Part shown: piece by piece, positions 25,847-35,400 of the stretch
Position numbering within the stretch: position 1 is the first letter of the stretch
Layout: the number at the start of each line of letters is the position of its first letter
Assembly (NCBI RefSeq): GCF_014207745.1
Contig: NZ_JACHJB010000001.1
Coordinates: 1,116,001-1,180,000, forward strand
Origin: Nonomuraea muscovyensis
GTDB taxonomy: Bacteria > Actinomycetota > Actinomycetes > Streptosporangiales > Streptosporangiaceae
Reading direction: 5' to 3'
DNA length: 64,000 nucleotides
Position numbers and translations under genes: made by a program
The notes under the pieces: generated by a model
Databases searched by the model: none
Told to the model about the DNA's origin: nothing
The model's input: only the letters and a program-made list of their open reading frames with translations

Positions 25847-26518
25847 ATGGACGAACTAATCCAGTACGGGCCGGAGCTGTTCTCCGGCTTCCTGAAGAAC
25901 CTGCTGCTCTCGGTCCTCATCGGGTTCTTCTCGCTGGTCGTGGGCACGATCCTGGCGGCCATGCGGGTCTCCCCCACGCCGGTGCTGCGCGCGGCGGGCA
26001 CGACGTACGTCAACGTGCTGCGCAACACGCCGCTGACGCTGGTGCTGGCCTTCTGCTACCTCGGGCTCAGTGACACGCTGGGGCTGATCTTCTCGACCGA
26101 GGTGCCGCTGTACAACTCGTTCTGGCTGGCGGTGCTGGGCATGTCGGCCTACACCTCGGCGTTCGTGTGCGAGGCGCTGCGCTCGGGCGTCAACACGGTG
26201 CCGATGGGGCAGGCCGAGGCGGCGCGGGCGATCGGGCTGACGTTCTTCCAGTCGGTCCGGCTGATCATCTTCCCGCAGGCGTTCCGGGCCGTCATCGCGC
26301 CGCTCGGCAGCGTGCTGATCGCGATGATCAAGAACACCACGGTGGTGGCCGCGGCCGGCTACACCGTGGACGTGGCCGCCGTGATGAGGGAGACCTTCGA
26401 CACCACCGGCGTGTCGATCCCGATCTTCATCGGCATCGTGCTCGCCTTCCTGGTGGTGGTCCTGCCCATCGGCTGGTACACCGGGTGGCTGTCGAGGAGA
26501 TTGGCGGTGGCGCGATGA
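25847..26518 (+). CDS. gluC: Glutamate ABC transporter permease GluC
   Basis: A 223-residue inner-membrane permease with about five hydrophobic helices of the HisM/GlnP type. The EAA loop that contacts the ATPase is GQAEAARAIGLTFFQ, followed by IIFPQAFRAVIAPL. It forms the channel with GluD. Its stop overlaps the GluD start by four bases (ATGA). Confidence 0.92.
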   Translation: MDELIQYGPELFSGFLKNLLLSVLIGFFSLVVGTILAAMRVSPTPVLRAAGTTYVNVLRNTPLTLVLAFCYLGLSDTLGLIFSTEVPLYNSFWLAVLGMSAYTSAFVCEALRSGVNTVPMGQAEAARAIGLTFFQSVRLIIFPQAFRAVIAPLGSVLIAMIKNTTVVAAAGYTVDVAAVMRETFDTTGVSIPIFIGIVLAFLVVVLPIGWYTGWLSRRLAVAR

Positions 26519-27387
26519 GCGCGGTGAACGTCCTGTTCGACGCGCCGGGCCGGCGCGGGCGGCTGCGCAACAACCTGCTCACCGCCGTCTCCGGGCTCGC
26601 GCTGCTGGCCGTCCTCGTCTGGACGGTGCTCAAGCTCGACGAGAAGGGGCAGTTCAACTGGGAGATCTGGGAGCCGTTCCTCACCGCCGAGGTGTGGCAG
26701 GGCTACCTCATCCCCGGCCTGATGGGCACCCTCGCGGCCGCCGCGCTGGGCGCGGTGTTCGCTCTGGTGTTCGGCGCGGTCTTCGGCATCGCGCGGCTGT
26801 CGGACCACCGGTGGATCAGGATGCCCGCCGGGGTGATCGTGGAGCTGTTCCGGGCCATCCCGCTGCTGCTGCTCATCTTCTTCATCTGGTTCCTGGCGCC
26901 CAACGTGCTCGGCGGCGGCGACTACGCGCTGTTCGCGATCGTGCTGGCGCTGACGCTCTACAACGGCTCGGTGCTGGCCGAGGTGGTGCGGGCGGGCATC
27001 CTGTCGATCCCGAAGGGCCAGTCGGAGGCCGGTTACGCGATCGGCCTGCGCAAGGGCGGCGTGATGCGGCTCATCCTGCTGCCGCAGGGGATCACCGCGA
27101 TGATGCCGGCCGTGGTCAGCCAGCTCGTGGTGCTGCTCAAGGACACCGCGCTCGGCTACTTCATCGTGTACACCGACCTGCTCAACATGGGCTTCAAGAC
27201 CCTGCCGTCGGCGTACCCGGGCACGAAGCTGACCGCGGCGGTCGTCATCGGCGTCATCTACATCGCGATGGCCATGGCGCTCAGCGCGTTCGCCACGTGG
27301 CTGGAGAAGCGCAGCCGCCGCAGCCGCAGGACGACGGCCAAGCCGGTGGCGGTCTCCGCCGTCGAAGGACCGGCCGGCGGCGCCTGA
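26515..27387 (+). CDS. gluD: Glutamate ABC transporter permease GluD
   Basis: A 290-residue permease, longer than GluC because of a ~60-residue N-terminal extension with one extra hydrophobic helix (LALLAVLVWTVLKL) before the core of five helices. The EAA loop reads GQSEAGYAIGLRKGG, followed by LPQGITAMMPA. A short basic C-terminal tail (KRSRRSRRTT) lies in the cytoplasm. It is the last gene of the glu operon and is followed 15 bases later by a long hairpin. Confidence 0.92.
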   Translation: MSAVNVLFDAPGRRGRLRNNLLTAVSGLALLAVLVWTVLKLDEKGQFNWEIWEPFLTAEVWQGYLIPGLMGTLAAAALGAVFALVFGAVFGIARLSDHRWIRMPAGVIVELFRAIPLLLLIFFIWFLAPNVLGGGDYALFAIVLALTLYNGSVLAEVVRAGILSIPKGQSEAGYAIGLRKGGVMRLILLPQGITAMMPAVVSQLVVLLKDTALGYFIVYTDLLNMGFKTLPSAYPGTKLTAAVVIGVIYIAMAMALSAFATWLEKRSRRSRRTTAKPVAVSAVEGPAGGA

Positions 27388-27402
27388 CCTGACAGCTCGG
27401 CA

Positions 27403-27440
27403 CGGAGGGCGGTCACCCGACTCTGGGTGACCGCCCTCCG
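27403..27440. terminator. Strong hairpin closing the gluABCD operon
   Basis: A perfect 16-bp inverted repeat (27403-27418 with 27425-27440) encloses a six-base loop GACTCT. It follows gluD by 15 bases and has no T-tract. It ends only 30 bases before the start of the S9 peptidase gene, so it lies in or beside that gene's leader and could also influence its expression. Confidence 0.8.
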
Positions 27441-27470
27441 CTCATGCCGATCTTCCGGCAGGATTCGACT

Positions 27471-29303
27471 ATGTCCTTCTGGCCGTCCCCCATCTCCACG
27501 ACCGACGTCGCCCGTTCCGGCCTCCGCCTGGGCTGGCCCACCGCGCTCGACGGCCAGGTGTGGTGGACGGAGGACCGGCCCGAGGAAGGCGGCCGCACCA
27601 CGATCATGCGCCGCGCCGCCGACGGCACCCGCGGCGAGCTGCTGGCCGCCCCGTGGAGCGCCCGCACCCGCGTCCACGAGTACGGCGGGCGCCCCTACAC
27701 GGTGACCCCCGCCGGGGAGGTCGTCTTCGCCAACCTCGCCGACCAGCGCCTCTACCTGCTGGGCGACGCGGCGCCCGGCCCGCTCACCCCCGACGACGGC
27801 TCCCGCTACGCCGACCTGCTCGTCCGCGACGGCCACGTGTGGTGCGTGCGCGAGCACCACCACGACGACGGCAAGGTGTCACGCTCCGTCGTCTCCATCC
27901 CGCTCGACGGCGGCGAGCCGCGCGAGCACGCCACCGGCTCCGACTTCTACGCCTCTCCCACGCTCTCGCCCGACGGGCGACACCTCGCCTACGTCTGCTG
28001 GAGCCATCCGCGCATGCCGTGGAACGGCACCGAGCTGCGCGTCACCCGCCTCGCCGACGGCGCGTCGTGGACGGTCAAGGGCGGCACGGCCGAGTCGGTC
28101 CTCGCACCGCAGTGGAAGGACGACGGCCACCTCTATCTGATCTCCGACTGGTCCGGCTGGTGGAACCTCTACCAGATCGGCCTCTACGGCACCTCCTCCC
28201 AGGCGCTCTTCCCCGCCGAGGAGGAGTTCGCCGGGCCGCTCTGGCACCTGGGCGGCCGGCCCTACATCGTGCTGCCGGACGGGCGGCTCGCGGTGCTCCA
28301 CGGGCGCGGCGACCTGCGCCTCGGGCTGCTCGACCCGGTCTCCGGCGAGCTGACCGGCCTCGACGTGCCCTACGAGGGCTGGGACCCCGCGCTGGCCGCC
28401 GACGGCGCCACGCTGGTCGGGGTGGGGTACGGCCCGTCGGTGCCGCGGTCGGTCGTCCGGATCGACACCGTGACGGGCCGGGTGGAGGGGCTGCGGCGCG
28501 ACGTCGACGAACTGCCCGACATCGCCTACCTGCCCACGCCGCGACCGGTGGAGCTGTCCGGCCGGTTCGGACGCCACGTGCACGCCCACCTCTACCCGCC
28601 GGCCAACCCGGCCGTGAGCCCGTCGGCGCCACCGCCTTACGTGATCTTCGTGCACGGCGGGCCCACCTCGCACGCGACCGTGGCGCTCGACCTGGGCAAG
28701 GCGCTGCTCACCTCACGCGGCATCGGCGTGCTCAGCGTCGACTACGGCGGCTCCAGCGGCTACGGCCGGGCCTACCGCGAACGCCTCAAGGGGCAGTGGG
28801 GCGTCGTGGACGTCGAGGACACGATCGCGGCGGCCGAGTGGCTCGCGGCCGAGGGCCTGGCCGACCCGGCCCGCATCGCGGTGCGCGGCGGCAGCGCCGG
28901 CGGCTGGACCGTGATGGCGGCCTGCTGCCGGTCCGGCGCGTTCGCGGGCGGCGTCTCCTACTACGGCGTCAGCGCGCTCGCGCCGCTCAACGCCCACACC
29001 CACGACTTCGAGTCACGCTACGTGGAGTGGCTCGTCGGGCCGGAGGACCCGCACCTCTACGCCACCCGCGAGCCGCTCGCCCTGGTCGACGGGGTGTCGT
29101 GCCCGATGCTGCTGCTGCAGGGGCTGGACGATCCGATCGTGCCGCCCGAGCAGTCGGCCGCCTTCGCCGACGCCCTGTCGGAGCGCGGCGTGCCGTGCAC
29201 GTACCTGACGTTCGAGGGCGAGTCGCACGGGTTCCGGCGCGCCGAGACCCGGGCCACCGCCCTCGCCGCCGAGCTGGCCTTCTACCAGCAGATCTTCACC
29301 TGA
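27471..29303 (+). CDS. Prolyl oligopeptidase-family (S9) serine peptidase
   Basis: A 610-residue cytosolic peptidase: an N-terminal beta-propeller (about residues 10-375) and a C-terminal alpha/beta hydrolase. The catalytic triad is visible as Ser475 (GGSAGG), Asp553 region (LQGLDDPIVPP) and His586 (GESHGF); the oxyanion strand HGGPTSHA precedes them. This is the dipeptidyl-aminopeptidase/acylaminoacyl-peptidase type, which cleaves short or N-blocked peptides. The ATG at 27471, with AGGA eight bases before, is preferred over an ATG at 27444 that lies against the glu hairpin. It is convergent with the SDR gene, two bases apart. Confidence 0.9.
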   Translation: MSFWPSPISTTDVARSGLRLGWPTALDGQVWWTEDRPEEGGRTTIMRRAADGTRGELLAAPWSARTRVHEYGGRPYTVTPAGEVVFANLADQRLYLLGDAAPGPLTPDDGSRYADLLVRDGHVWCVREHHHDDGKVSRSVVSIPLDGGEPREHATGSDFYASPTLSPDGRHLAYVCWSHPRMPWNGTELRVTRLADGASWTVKGGTAESVLAPQWKDDGHLYLISDWSGWWNLYQIGLYGTSSQALFPAEEEFAGPLWHLGGRPYIVLPDGRLAVLHGRGDLRLGLLDPVSGELTGLDVPYEGWDPALAADGATLVGVGYGPSVPRSVVRIDTVTGRVEGLRRDVDELPDIAYLPTPRPVELSGRFGRHVHAHLYPPANPAVSPSAPPPYVIFVHGGPTSHATVALDLGKALLTSRGIGVLSVDYGGSSGYGRAYRERLKGQWGVVDVEDTIAAAEWLAAEGLADPARIAVRGGSAGGWTVMAACCRSGAFAGGVSYYGVSALAPLNAHTHDFESRYVEWLVGPEDPHLYATREPLALVDGVSCPMLLLQGLDDPIVPPEQSAAFADALSERGVPCTYLTFEGESHGFRRAETRATALAAELAFYQQIFT

Positions 29304-29305
29304 GC

Positions 29306-30106
29306 CTAGCCCTTGCGCCATTCGCCGGAGCTGAGCGCGCCCGCCGCCTGGGGCCCCATCAGTCCGAGACCGCCGTCCACGAACAGCGACGCCCCCGTCA
29401 CGTACGAGGCGCCCGAACCGGCCAGGAACGCCACCACCGCCGCCACCTCACGGGCGTCACCGGCGCGGGCGATCGGATAGCCGGGCCGGGTGCCGGTCTG
29501 CGGCTGCACGTCCGCCTGCCCCGTCATCGGCGTGGCGATCTCCCCCGGCGCCACGGTGTTGACCGTGATCCCGAACTCCGCCAGCTCCAGCGCCAGGACC
29601 CGGCTCAGCATCCGCAGCCCGCCCTTGGCCGCGCAGTACGACCCGGACCCCACCCGCGGGTACTCCTCGTGCACGCTGGTGACGTTGACGATGCGGCCAC
29701 CCCGGCCCGAATCGATCATGCGCCGGGCGGCCCGCTGCGCGCACAGGAACGGCCCGTCGAGGTCCACCGCGACGACCTCCCGCCAGCGCTCGTAGCTCAT
29801 GTCCAGCACCGGCTCGGCGCTGCCGGTGCCCGCGTTGTTGACCAGCACGCCCAGCCCGCCCAGTTCCTCGGCCAGGTCGTCGACCACCGCGGCGGCGCGT
29901 TCGGGATCGGTCAGGTCGTGGCGGCGCAGCGCGGCGGCCTTGCCCAGGTCGCGTACCGCGGCGGCGGTGTCCTCGGCGCCGTCGCTGTCCTCGTGGAACG
30001 TGATGCCCACGTCGAACCCCTGCTCGGCCAGCGCCACGGCGCTCGCCTTGCCGATGCCGGAGTCGGCGCCCGTGACGATCGCGACCCGGTCGTACCCCTC
30101 GCTCAT
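29306..30106 (-). CDS. Short-chain dehydrogenase/reductase
   Basis: A 266-residue classical SDR. The cofactor motif TGADSGIG (12-19), NNAG (90-93), Ser144, Tyr157 and Lys161 (SYCAAK) form a complete active site. The C-terminal VTGASLFVDGGLGLM segment is typical of the 3-oxoacyl reductase/glucose dehydrogenase-like branch. The substrate cannot be told from sequence. The gene stands alone; its upstream region carries a set of 34-bp direct repeats. Confidence 0.88.
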   Translation of the reverse strand: MSEGYDRVAIVTGADSGIGKASAVALAEQGFDVGITFHEDSDGAEDTAAAVRDLGKAAALRRHDLTDPERAAAVVDDLAEELGGLGVLVNNAGTGSAEPVLDMSYERWREVVAVDLDGPFLCAQRAARRMIDSGRGGRIVNVTSVHEEYPRVGSGSYCAAKGGLRMLSRVLALELAEFGITVNTVAPGEIATPMTGQADVQPQTGTRPGYPIARAGDAREVAAVVAFLAGSGASYVTGASLFVDGGLGLMGPQAAGALSSGEWRKG

Positions 30107-30226
30107 GCTTCCCCCTTCGGAACGGACGGTCGGCTGCGGGGCTCCTGCCCCGCAAGCGACCCTCCACCCGTACGGTGGGGCGTCCCGACTCTCGTGGCGC
30201 GGACTCGGGGGGAGCAGCGGGCGGCT

Positions 30227-30315
30227 CGGCGGAACTCACGGCGCTTCAGCGGGCCTCACCCGGCGGAACTCACGGCGCTTCTGCGGACCTCACCCGGCGG
30301 AACTCACGGCGCGCC
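30227..30315. repeat. 34-bp direct repeat, 2.6 copies, between the SDR gene and rny
   Basis: Three copies of CGGCGGAACTCACGGCGC begin at 30227, 30261 and 30295, an exact 34-bp period; units 1 and 2 are complete and differ at two bases, unit 3 is truncated. There are no spacers and no dyad symmetry, so it is a simple tandem repeat, not a CRISPR. It lies downstream of rny and upstream of the SDR gene. Confidence 0.75.
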
Positions 30316-30377
30316 GACGGGCAACCCAGCGGCGCTTCCGGCGCGCGGCGGGCGAACCCGGCGAGGATTCCGGCGCG

Positions 30378-31994
30378 TCAGCGGGCGAACTCGGTGGCGC
30401 GGGACTCGCGGACCACGGTGATGCGGATCTGGCCCGGGTAGGTCAGCTCCTCCTCGACCTGCTTGGCCACATCACGGGCGATGACCTGGGCCTGGATGTC
30501 GTCGATCGCGTCGGGCTTGACCATGACCCGGATCTCCCGCCCGGCCTGCATGGCGAAGACCTTGTCCACGCCGTCGTACGACTGCGCGATCTGCTCCAGC
30601 CGCTCCAGCCGCTTGACGTAGGCCTCCAGTGACTCACGCCGGGCGCCGGGACGGCTGCCGCTGACGGCGTCGGCCGCCTGGGTGAGCACCGCCTCGACGG
30701 TGCGGACCTCCACCTCGTTGTGATGCGCCTCGATGGCGTGCACCACGTCCTCCGACTCGCCGTACCGGCGGGCGATCTCCGCGCCGATCAGCGCGTGACT
30801 GCCCTCGACCTCGTGGGTGAGCGCCTTGCCGATGTCGTGCAGGAGCGCGCAGCGCTTCATCAGGCGCTGGTCCAGCTTGAGCTCGGCCGCCATGATCCCG
30901 GCGATGTGGGCCGACTCGATGAGGTGCTTGAGGACGTTCTGCCCGTAGGAGGTGCGGTACCGGAGCTGGCCGAGCAGCAGGGTCAGCTCGGGATGCATGT
31001 CGGTGATGCCCAGCTCGACCAGGGCGTCCTCGCCCGCGCGGGCGCACAGGTCCTGCACCTCGGCCCGGCTGCGCTCGTGGGCCTCCTCGATGCGCTGCGG
31101 GTGGATGCGGCCGTCGAGCACGAGCTTCTCCAGGGTCAGCCTGGCGGTCTCCCGGCGTACCGGGTCGAAGCAGGACAGCAGCACCGCTTCGGGGGTGTCG
31201 TCGATGATCAGGTTGACGCCGGTGGTCGACTCGAACGCCCGGATGTTGCGCCCCTCGCGGCCGATGATGCGGCCCTTCATCTCGTCGCCCGGCAGGTGGA
31301 GCACGCTCACCACCGACTCGGCCGTCTGCTCGGCCGCCAGCCGCTGCACCGCCAACGTCACGATCTTGGTGGCGCGCTTCTCGCCCTCCCGGCGGGCCTC
31401 GCCCTCGATCTCCCGGATGATGAGGGCGGCCTCGCGCTTGGCCTGGTTCGCGATCTCCATCACCAGCTCGGCCTTGGCCTGCTCGGCCGTGAGCCCGGCG
31501 ACCCGTTCGAGGATGGCCCGCCGCTCGTCCTCCACCTGCAGCAGCTCGGCCCGCCGGTCGGCCAGCTCGATCTCGGTCTCGGCCAGCTTGCGTTCGCGTT
31601 CGGCCTGTCTGCGGGCCTCCTCGTCGAGCCGCTGCTCGCGTTCGGCCAGGCGGCCCTCACGACGTTCGAGGTCGGCGCGCAGTTCCTTGAGCTCGGACTT
31701 GAGTGTCCGGCTCTCCTCCTCGACCTCGCGCCGCATCTGCACGGCGCTCTCGGCCGCCGCCTCCGACCTGCGCAGGATCTCCTCGGCGTCCGTCCTGGCC
31801 TTGCCGCGGATCTCACCGGCCTCCTGCCGGGCCTGCTCCAGTTCGTCGTTGACGGCCTGCACCTGCTCGGAGGTGGGCTGGGACGCCTGCGGAACGCTGC
31901 CGGACGTGCGCCGCACCACGATCAGCAGCGCACCGATCATCCCGAACGTGAGCAGGAGCACCGCCACCGACAGCACCACGACAAGCGGCCCCAT
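30378..31994 (-). CDS. rny: Ribonuclease Y
   Basis: A 538-residue endoribonuclease that starts mRNA decay. An N-terminal membrane helix (about 4-27) is followed by a long charged coiled coil (about 40-200), a KH RNA-binding domain with GRIIGREGRNIRAFE, and an HD domain whose metal motif is LLHDIGKA with HH in AIEAHHNE. The length (usually ~510-540) and domain order match RNase Y. The ATG at 31994 gives the membrane anchor directly. In actinobacteria the gene often lies near recA and miaB, as here. Confidence 0.94.
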   Translation of the reverse strand: MGPLVVVLSVAVLLLTFGMIGALLIVVRRTSGSVPQASQPTSEQVQAVNDELEQARQEAGEIRGKARTDAEEILRRSEAAAESAVQMRREVEEESRTLKSELKELRADLERREGRLAEREQRLDEEARRQAERERKLAETEIELADRRAELLQVEDERRAILERVAGLTAEQAKAELVMEIANQAKREAALIIREIEGEARREGEKRATKIVTLAVQRLAAEQTAESVVSVLHLPGDEMKGRIIGREGRNIRAFESTTGVNLIIDDTPEAVLLSCFDPVRRETARLTLEKLVLDGRIHPQRIEEAHERSRAEVQDLCARAGEDALVELGITDMHPELTLLLGQLRYRTSYGQNVLKHLIESAHIAGIMAAELKLDQRLMKRCALLHDIGKALTHEVEGSHALIGAEIARRYGESEDVVHAIEAHHNEVEVRTVEAVLTQAADAVSGSRPGARRESLEAYVKRLERLEQIAQSYDGVDKVFAMQAGREIRVMVKPDAIDDIQAQVIARDVAKQVEEELTYPGQIRITVVRESRATEFAR

Positions 31995-32463
31995 GTGCGC
32001 CCTGCCCTCCTCGCCTCGTCACACCACAAAGGCAGTGGTCAATTGCGGGAGGGGTCACCTGCGCAGCACGGAAAGCCTGTCGGCGTCATCGCCGTGACCG
32101 CACCACGACGTGTGTCGTGCGCACGCCAAGGCTGACCGGGCACCGGCCTGGGCAGCCGGCACCTGGCCTGTCTCGATCGACCAAGCTCGTTCGTCCGTTG
32201 TTCACCGGTATGGCAATCCGCTGCGCGGAGTAACTCCCTCACTGCCGTCGAGGTTATGCGTCGAACAGGTCACGAGCAAGCAAACGCGTTATCAAGCGTG
32301 TCTTATGGGTCATCATCTCTTCGGTCGGCAACATATTCCCGTTCCACGAGAATTTCCCCACATTCGCTCCGCCGCTCCCCAACGACCTCCTGTGCCCTGT
32401 TTCGCCGAAAGCCCCAGAACCGACATCAGGTCCACCCGACCCCGGCGCACCCCCCACCCCCTG
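31995..32463. other. Intergenic region between rny and lhr
   Basis: About 470 bases with locally lower G/C (32230-32400) than the surroundings. It holds the rny promoter region and the end of lhr. A short open frame on the minus strand (32254-32334, 26 residues, starting MLPTEEMMTHKTRLITRLLA) has a possible ribosome site GGAACGGGAAT and could be a leader peptide or small protein, but nothing else supports it. No RNA gene or mobile element was recognised. Confidence 0.4.
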
Positions 32464-35400
32464 TCAGGCCCGCAGCCGCAGCCCTCGAGGTGTCGGATGG
32501 AAGCCCGCCTCCTCCAGCGCGGCCGCCAGCGGGGACTCCACGATCGAGGCACCGTCGGCCCGCTCGACCGTCAGCTTGCCCAGCGCCCCGTCGCGCACGG
32601 CCAGCGCGAGCGCGTCCACGGCCGGTTGCAGCCGTTCGTCGTCGGTGAACGACAGCAGCGTCTTGCCACCCCGCTCCACATAGAGCACCAGGAACCCATC
32701 GACCAGCACCACGAGCGCCCCCGCCTTCCGGCCGGGCTTGTGCGAGACGTCGCCGGGATGCGCCGGCCACGACAGCGCGGCCCCGTACGGGTTGGCGGGG
32801 TCGGCGGCGGCGAGCACCACGGCCCTGCGCGTCCCACCGGCGCCCGCACCGAGACCGCCGTCGCCGCGACCACCTATCCCTCGATCACCCACGCCATGAC
32901 CACCACGACCACCTACCCCGCGATCACCCACACCACGACCGGCACCAGGTCCCTCACCGCGACCACCCACGAGGTGATCACCCTCACCACGGCCGCCCAC
33001 ATCTCCGGGCAGCGACGGCAGGCCATCCCCGCCGGCCGGGCCCTCCGGCGCACCCGCGCCGCCACGCGCCCCCGGCGCGATCCCCGGAGCCATGGCACGC
33101 ATGCGATCCACCGCACCCGGCAGCGCGAACTGCGCACCCCCGAGCCCTTCCACGAAGTAGCCCCGACGGCACCGCCCGCTCTCCTCGTAGGCGCGCAGCA
33201 CCTGGTAGACCGGCGCGAACCCACCGGGCAGCCGCTCGGACGTCACCGCCCCCCGGGTCACCACGCCGTGCCGTTCGAGCAGCGCCTCGGCCTGTGCCTG
33301 GGCGCGCACGGTCGCGTCGGCGGCAGGCGCGGGCAGCAGCCACCACCGCCCGCCCACGGTCGGCGGCCCGCTCCTGGTGGGCAGCACGGCCCGGCGGCGC
33401 CGCGTCGTCGCCGGGCGGTGCGCGGGACGCCCGGAGCCCAGCGTGGCCCGCAGCGGCGCCAGCGTGTCGCCCGACACCCGCCCCGCCCACACCAGGTCCC
33501 ACAACGCCGTGGCCAGCGCAGCGTCGTCGAGGGAACCGAGCCGGTCGGACAGCCCGCGGAAGAACAGCGCCCCTCCCCCGCCGAGCGCCTCCAGCACCTG
33601 TTCGTGCAGCGGCGTCATGGTGATCTCGCCGGGCTCGGGCAGCAGCAGCGGCGCGGTGTCGGCGAAGTAGAGGCACACCCAGCCGTCGCCGCCCGGCAGC
33701 GACCCCTGCCCTGCCCACATCACCTCGCCGGACGAGGTCAGCTCGTCGAGCAGCGCCGGATGGTAGCCGGGCACCCGCGACGGCAGCACCAGCGTCTCCA
33801 GCGCCGAGGCGGGCACGGCGGCACCCTGGAGTTGCTCGATCGCGTGCACCAGCGCGTCCATCGCCCGGGCCGTCCCGACGCCCCCGGCACCACGTGACCC
33901 GCCGGGAAGGGTCGAGCCACCCGCGCCGGACCCACCGGTGACGCCGTGCCAGGCGGACAGGAAGACGGCGAGCGTCTCCGGCGCTACCGGCTCCACCTCC
34001 TTGCGCAGCCGGGCCAGCGACCTGCGCCGCAGCATGCGCAGCACCCCGGCGTCGCACCACTCCTCACCCCGGCCGCCCGGCCGGAACTCGCCGGCGACCA
34101 CGCGCCCCGAGCCGGCCAGCCGGTGCAGCGCGTCGCCGACCACCGCCACGCCGAGCCCGAATCTGGCCGCCGCCGAGCCCGCCTCGAACGGCCCCCGCGT
34201 ACGGGCATGCCGGGCGAGCAGGTCGGCCAGCGGGTCGGGCACGGGCTCAAGGAACGCGTGCGGGACCCCGACCGGCGGTGGCACGCCCAGCGCGTCGCGC
34301 ATCCTGGCGGCGTCCTCGATGGCCGCCCAGTGCTCCTCGCCCGCGATCCGCACCCGGATGGCGCGGCGGGCCCGTTCGAGCTCCTCCAGCCAGGCCGGGT
34401 CGCCGCCGCGCACGCTCACGTCGGGAGACAGCAGCGGGCCGTGCGAGCGCAGCAGGTCGGCGAGGTCCTCCACGTCGCGCAGCGGCCGGTCGAGCCGGGC
34501 CAGCTCGCGCTCGGCATCGGAGATCACGTCGGGGTCGAGCAGCTCGCGCAGGTCGGCCTGGCCGAGCAGCTCGGCCAGCAGCGTGGTGTCGAGCGCGAGG
34601 GCCTGCGCCCGCCGTTCGGCCAGCGGCGCGTCGCCCTCGTACATGAACGCGCCCACGTAGTGGAACAGCAGGGACGCCGCGAACGGAGACGCCTGCGAGG
34701 TCTCCACCTCGACGACGCGCACGCTGCGAGCGGCGATGTCGCGCATGAGCCGCACGAGCCCCGGCACGTCGAACACGTCCTGCAGGCACTCGCGCATCGT
34801 CTCCAGCACGATCGGGAACGAGGCGTAGCGCGAGGCCACCCCCAGCAGGTGGGCAGCCCGCTGGCGCTGCTGCCAGAGCGGGCTGCGCCGCCCGGGGATG
34901 CGGCGGGGCAGCAGCAACGCCCGGCCGGCGCACTCCCGGAACCGCGACGCGAACATCGCCGACCCGCCCAGCTCCTCGGTGACGATCTGCTCGATCTCCT
35001 CCGGGTCGAACGCCGCCACGTCGGACGGCGGCTCGGCCAGCGTGTCGGGGATGCGCAGCACGATGCCGTCGTCGGAGTGCACGGCCTGCACGTCGACGCC
35101 GTAGCGCTCACGCAGCCGCCGGTTGACGGCCAGCGCCCAGGGGGCGTGCACCCGAGCGCCGTACGGCGAGTGGATGACCACGCGCCAGTCGCCCAGCTCG
35201 TCGTGGAAGCGCTCGACCAGCAGCGTGCGGTCGTCGGGCACGTAGCCGGTGGCCTCGCGCTGCTCCGCCAGGTAGGACAGCAGGTTGGCCGCGGCGTACT
35301 CGTCCAGGCCGGCCGCGCGCAGCCGCTCGGTGGAGCCGCCGCCCGCGTGCTCGCGCAGGAAGGAGCCGATGGCCCGGCCCAGCTCGGCGGGCCGGCCGGG

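Noticed and set aside
30227..30315. CRISPR-like direct repeats
   Set aside because: The repeats are head-to-tail with no spacers, no dyad symmetry and no cas genes nearby.
27560..30421. 953-codon open frame on the plus strand
   Set aside because: Overlaps the S9 peptidase in another frame and the SDR gene on the other strand; Arg/Pro/Ala-rich composition is typical of a shadow frame.
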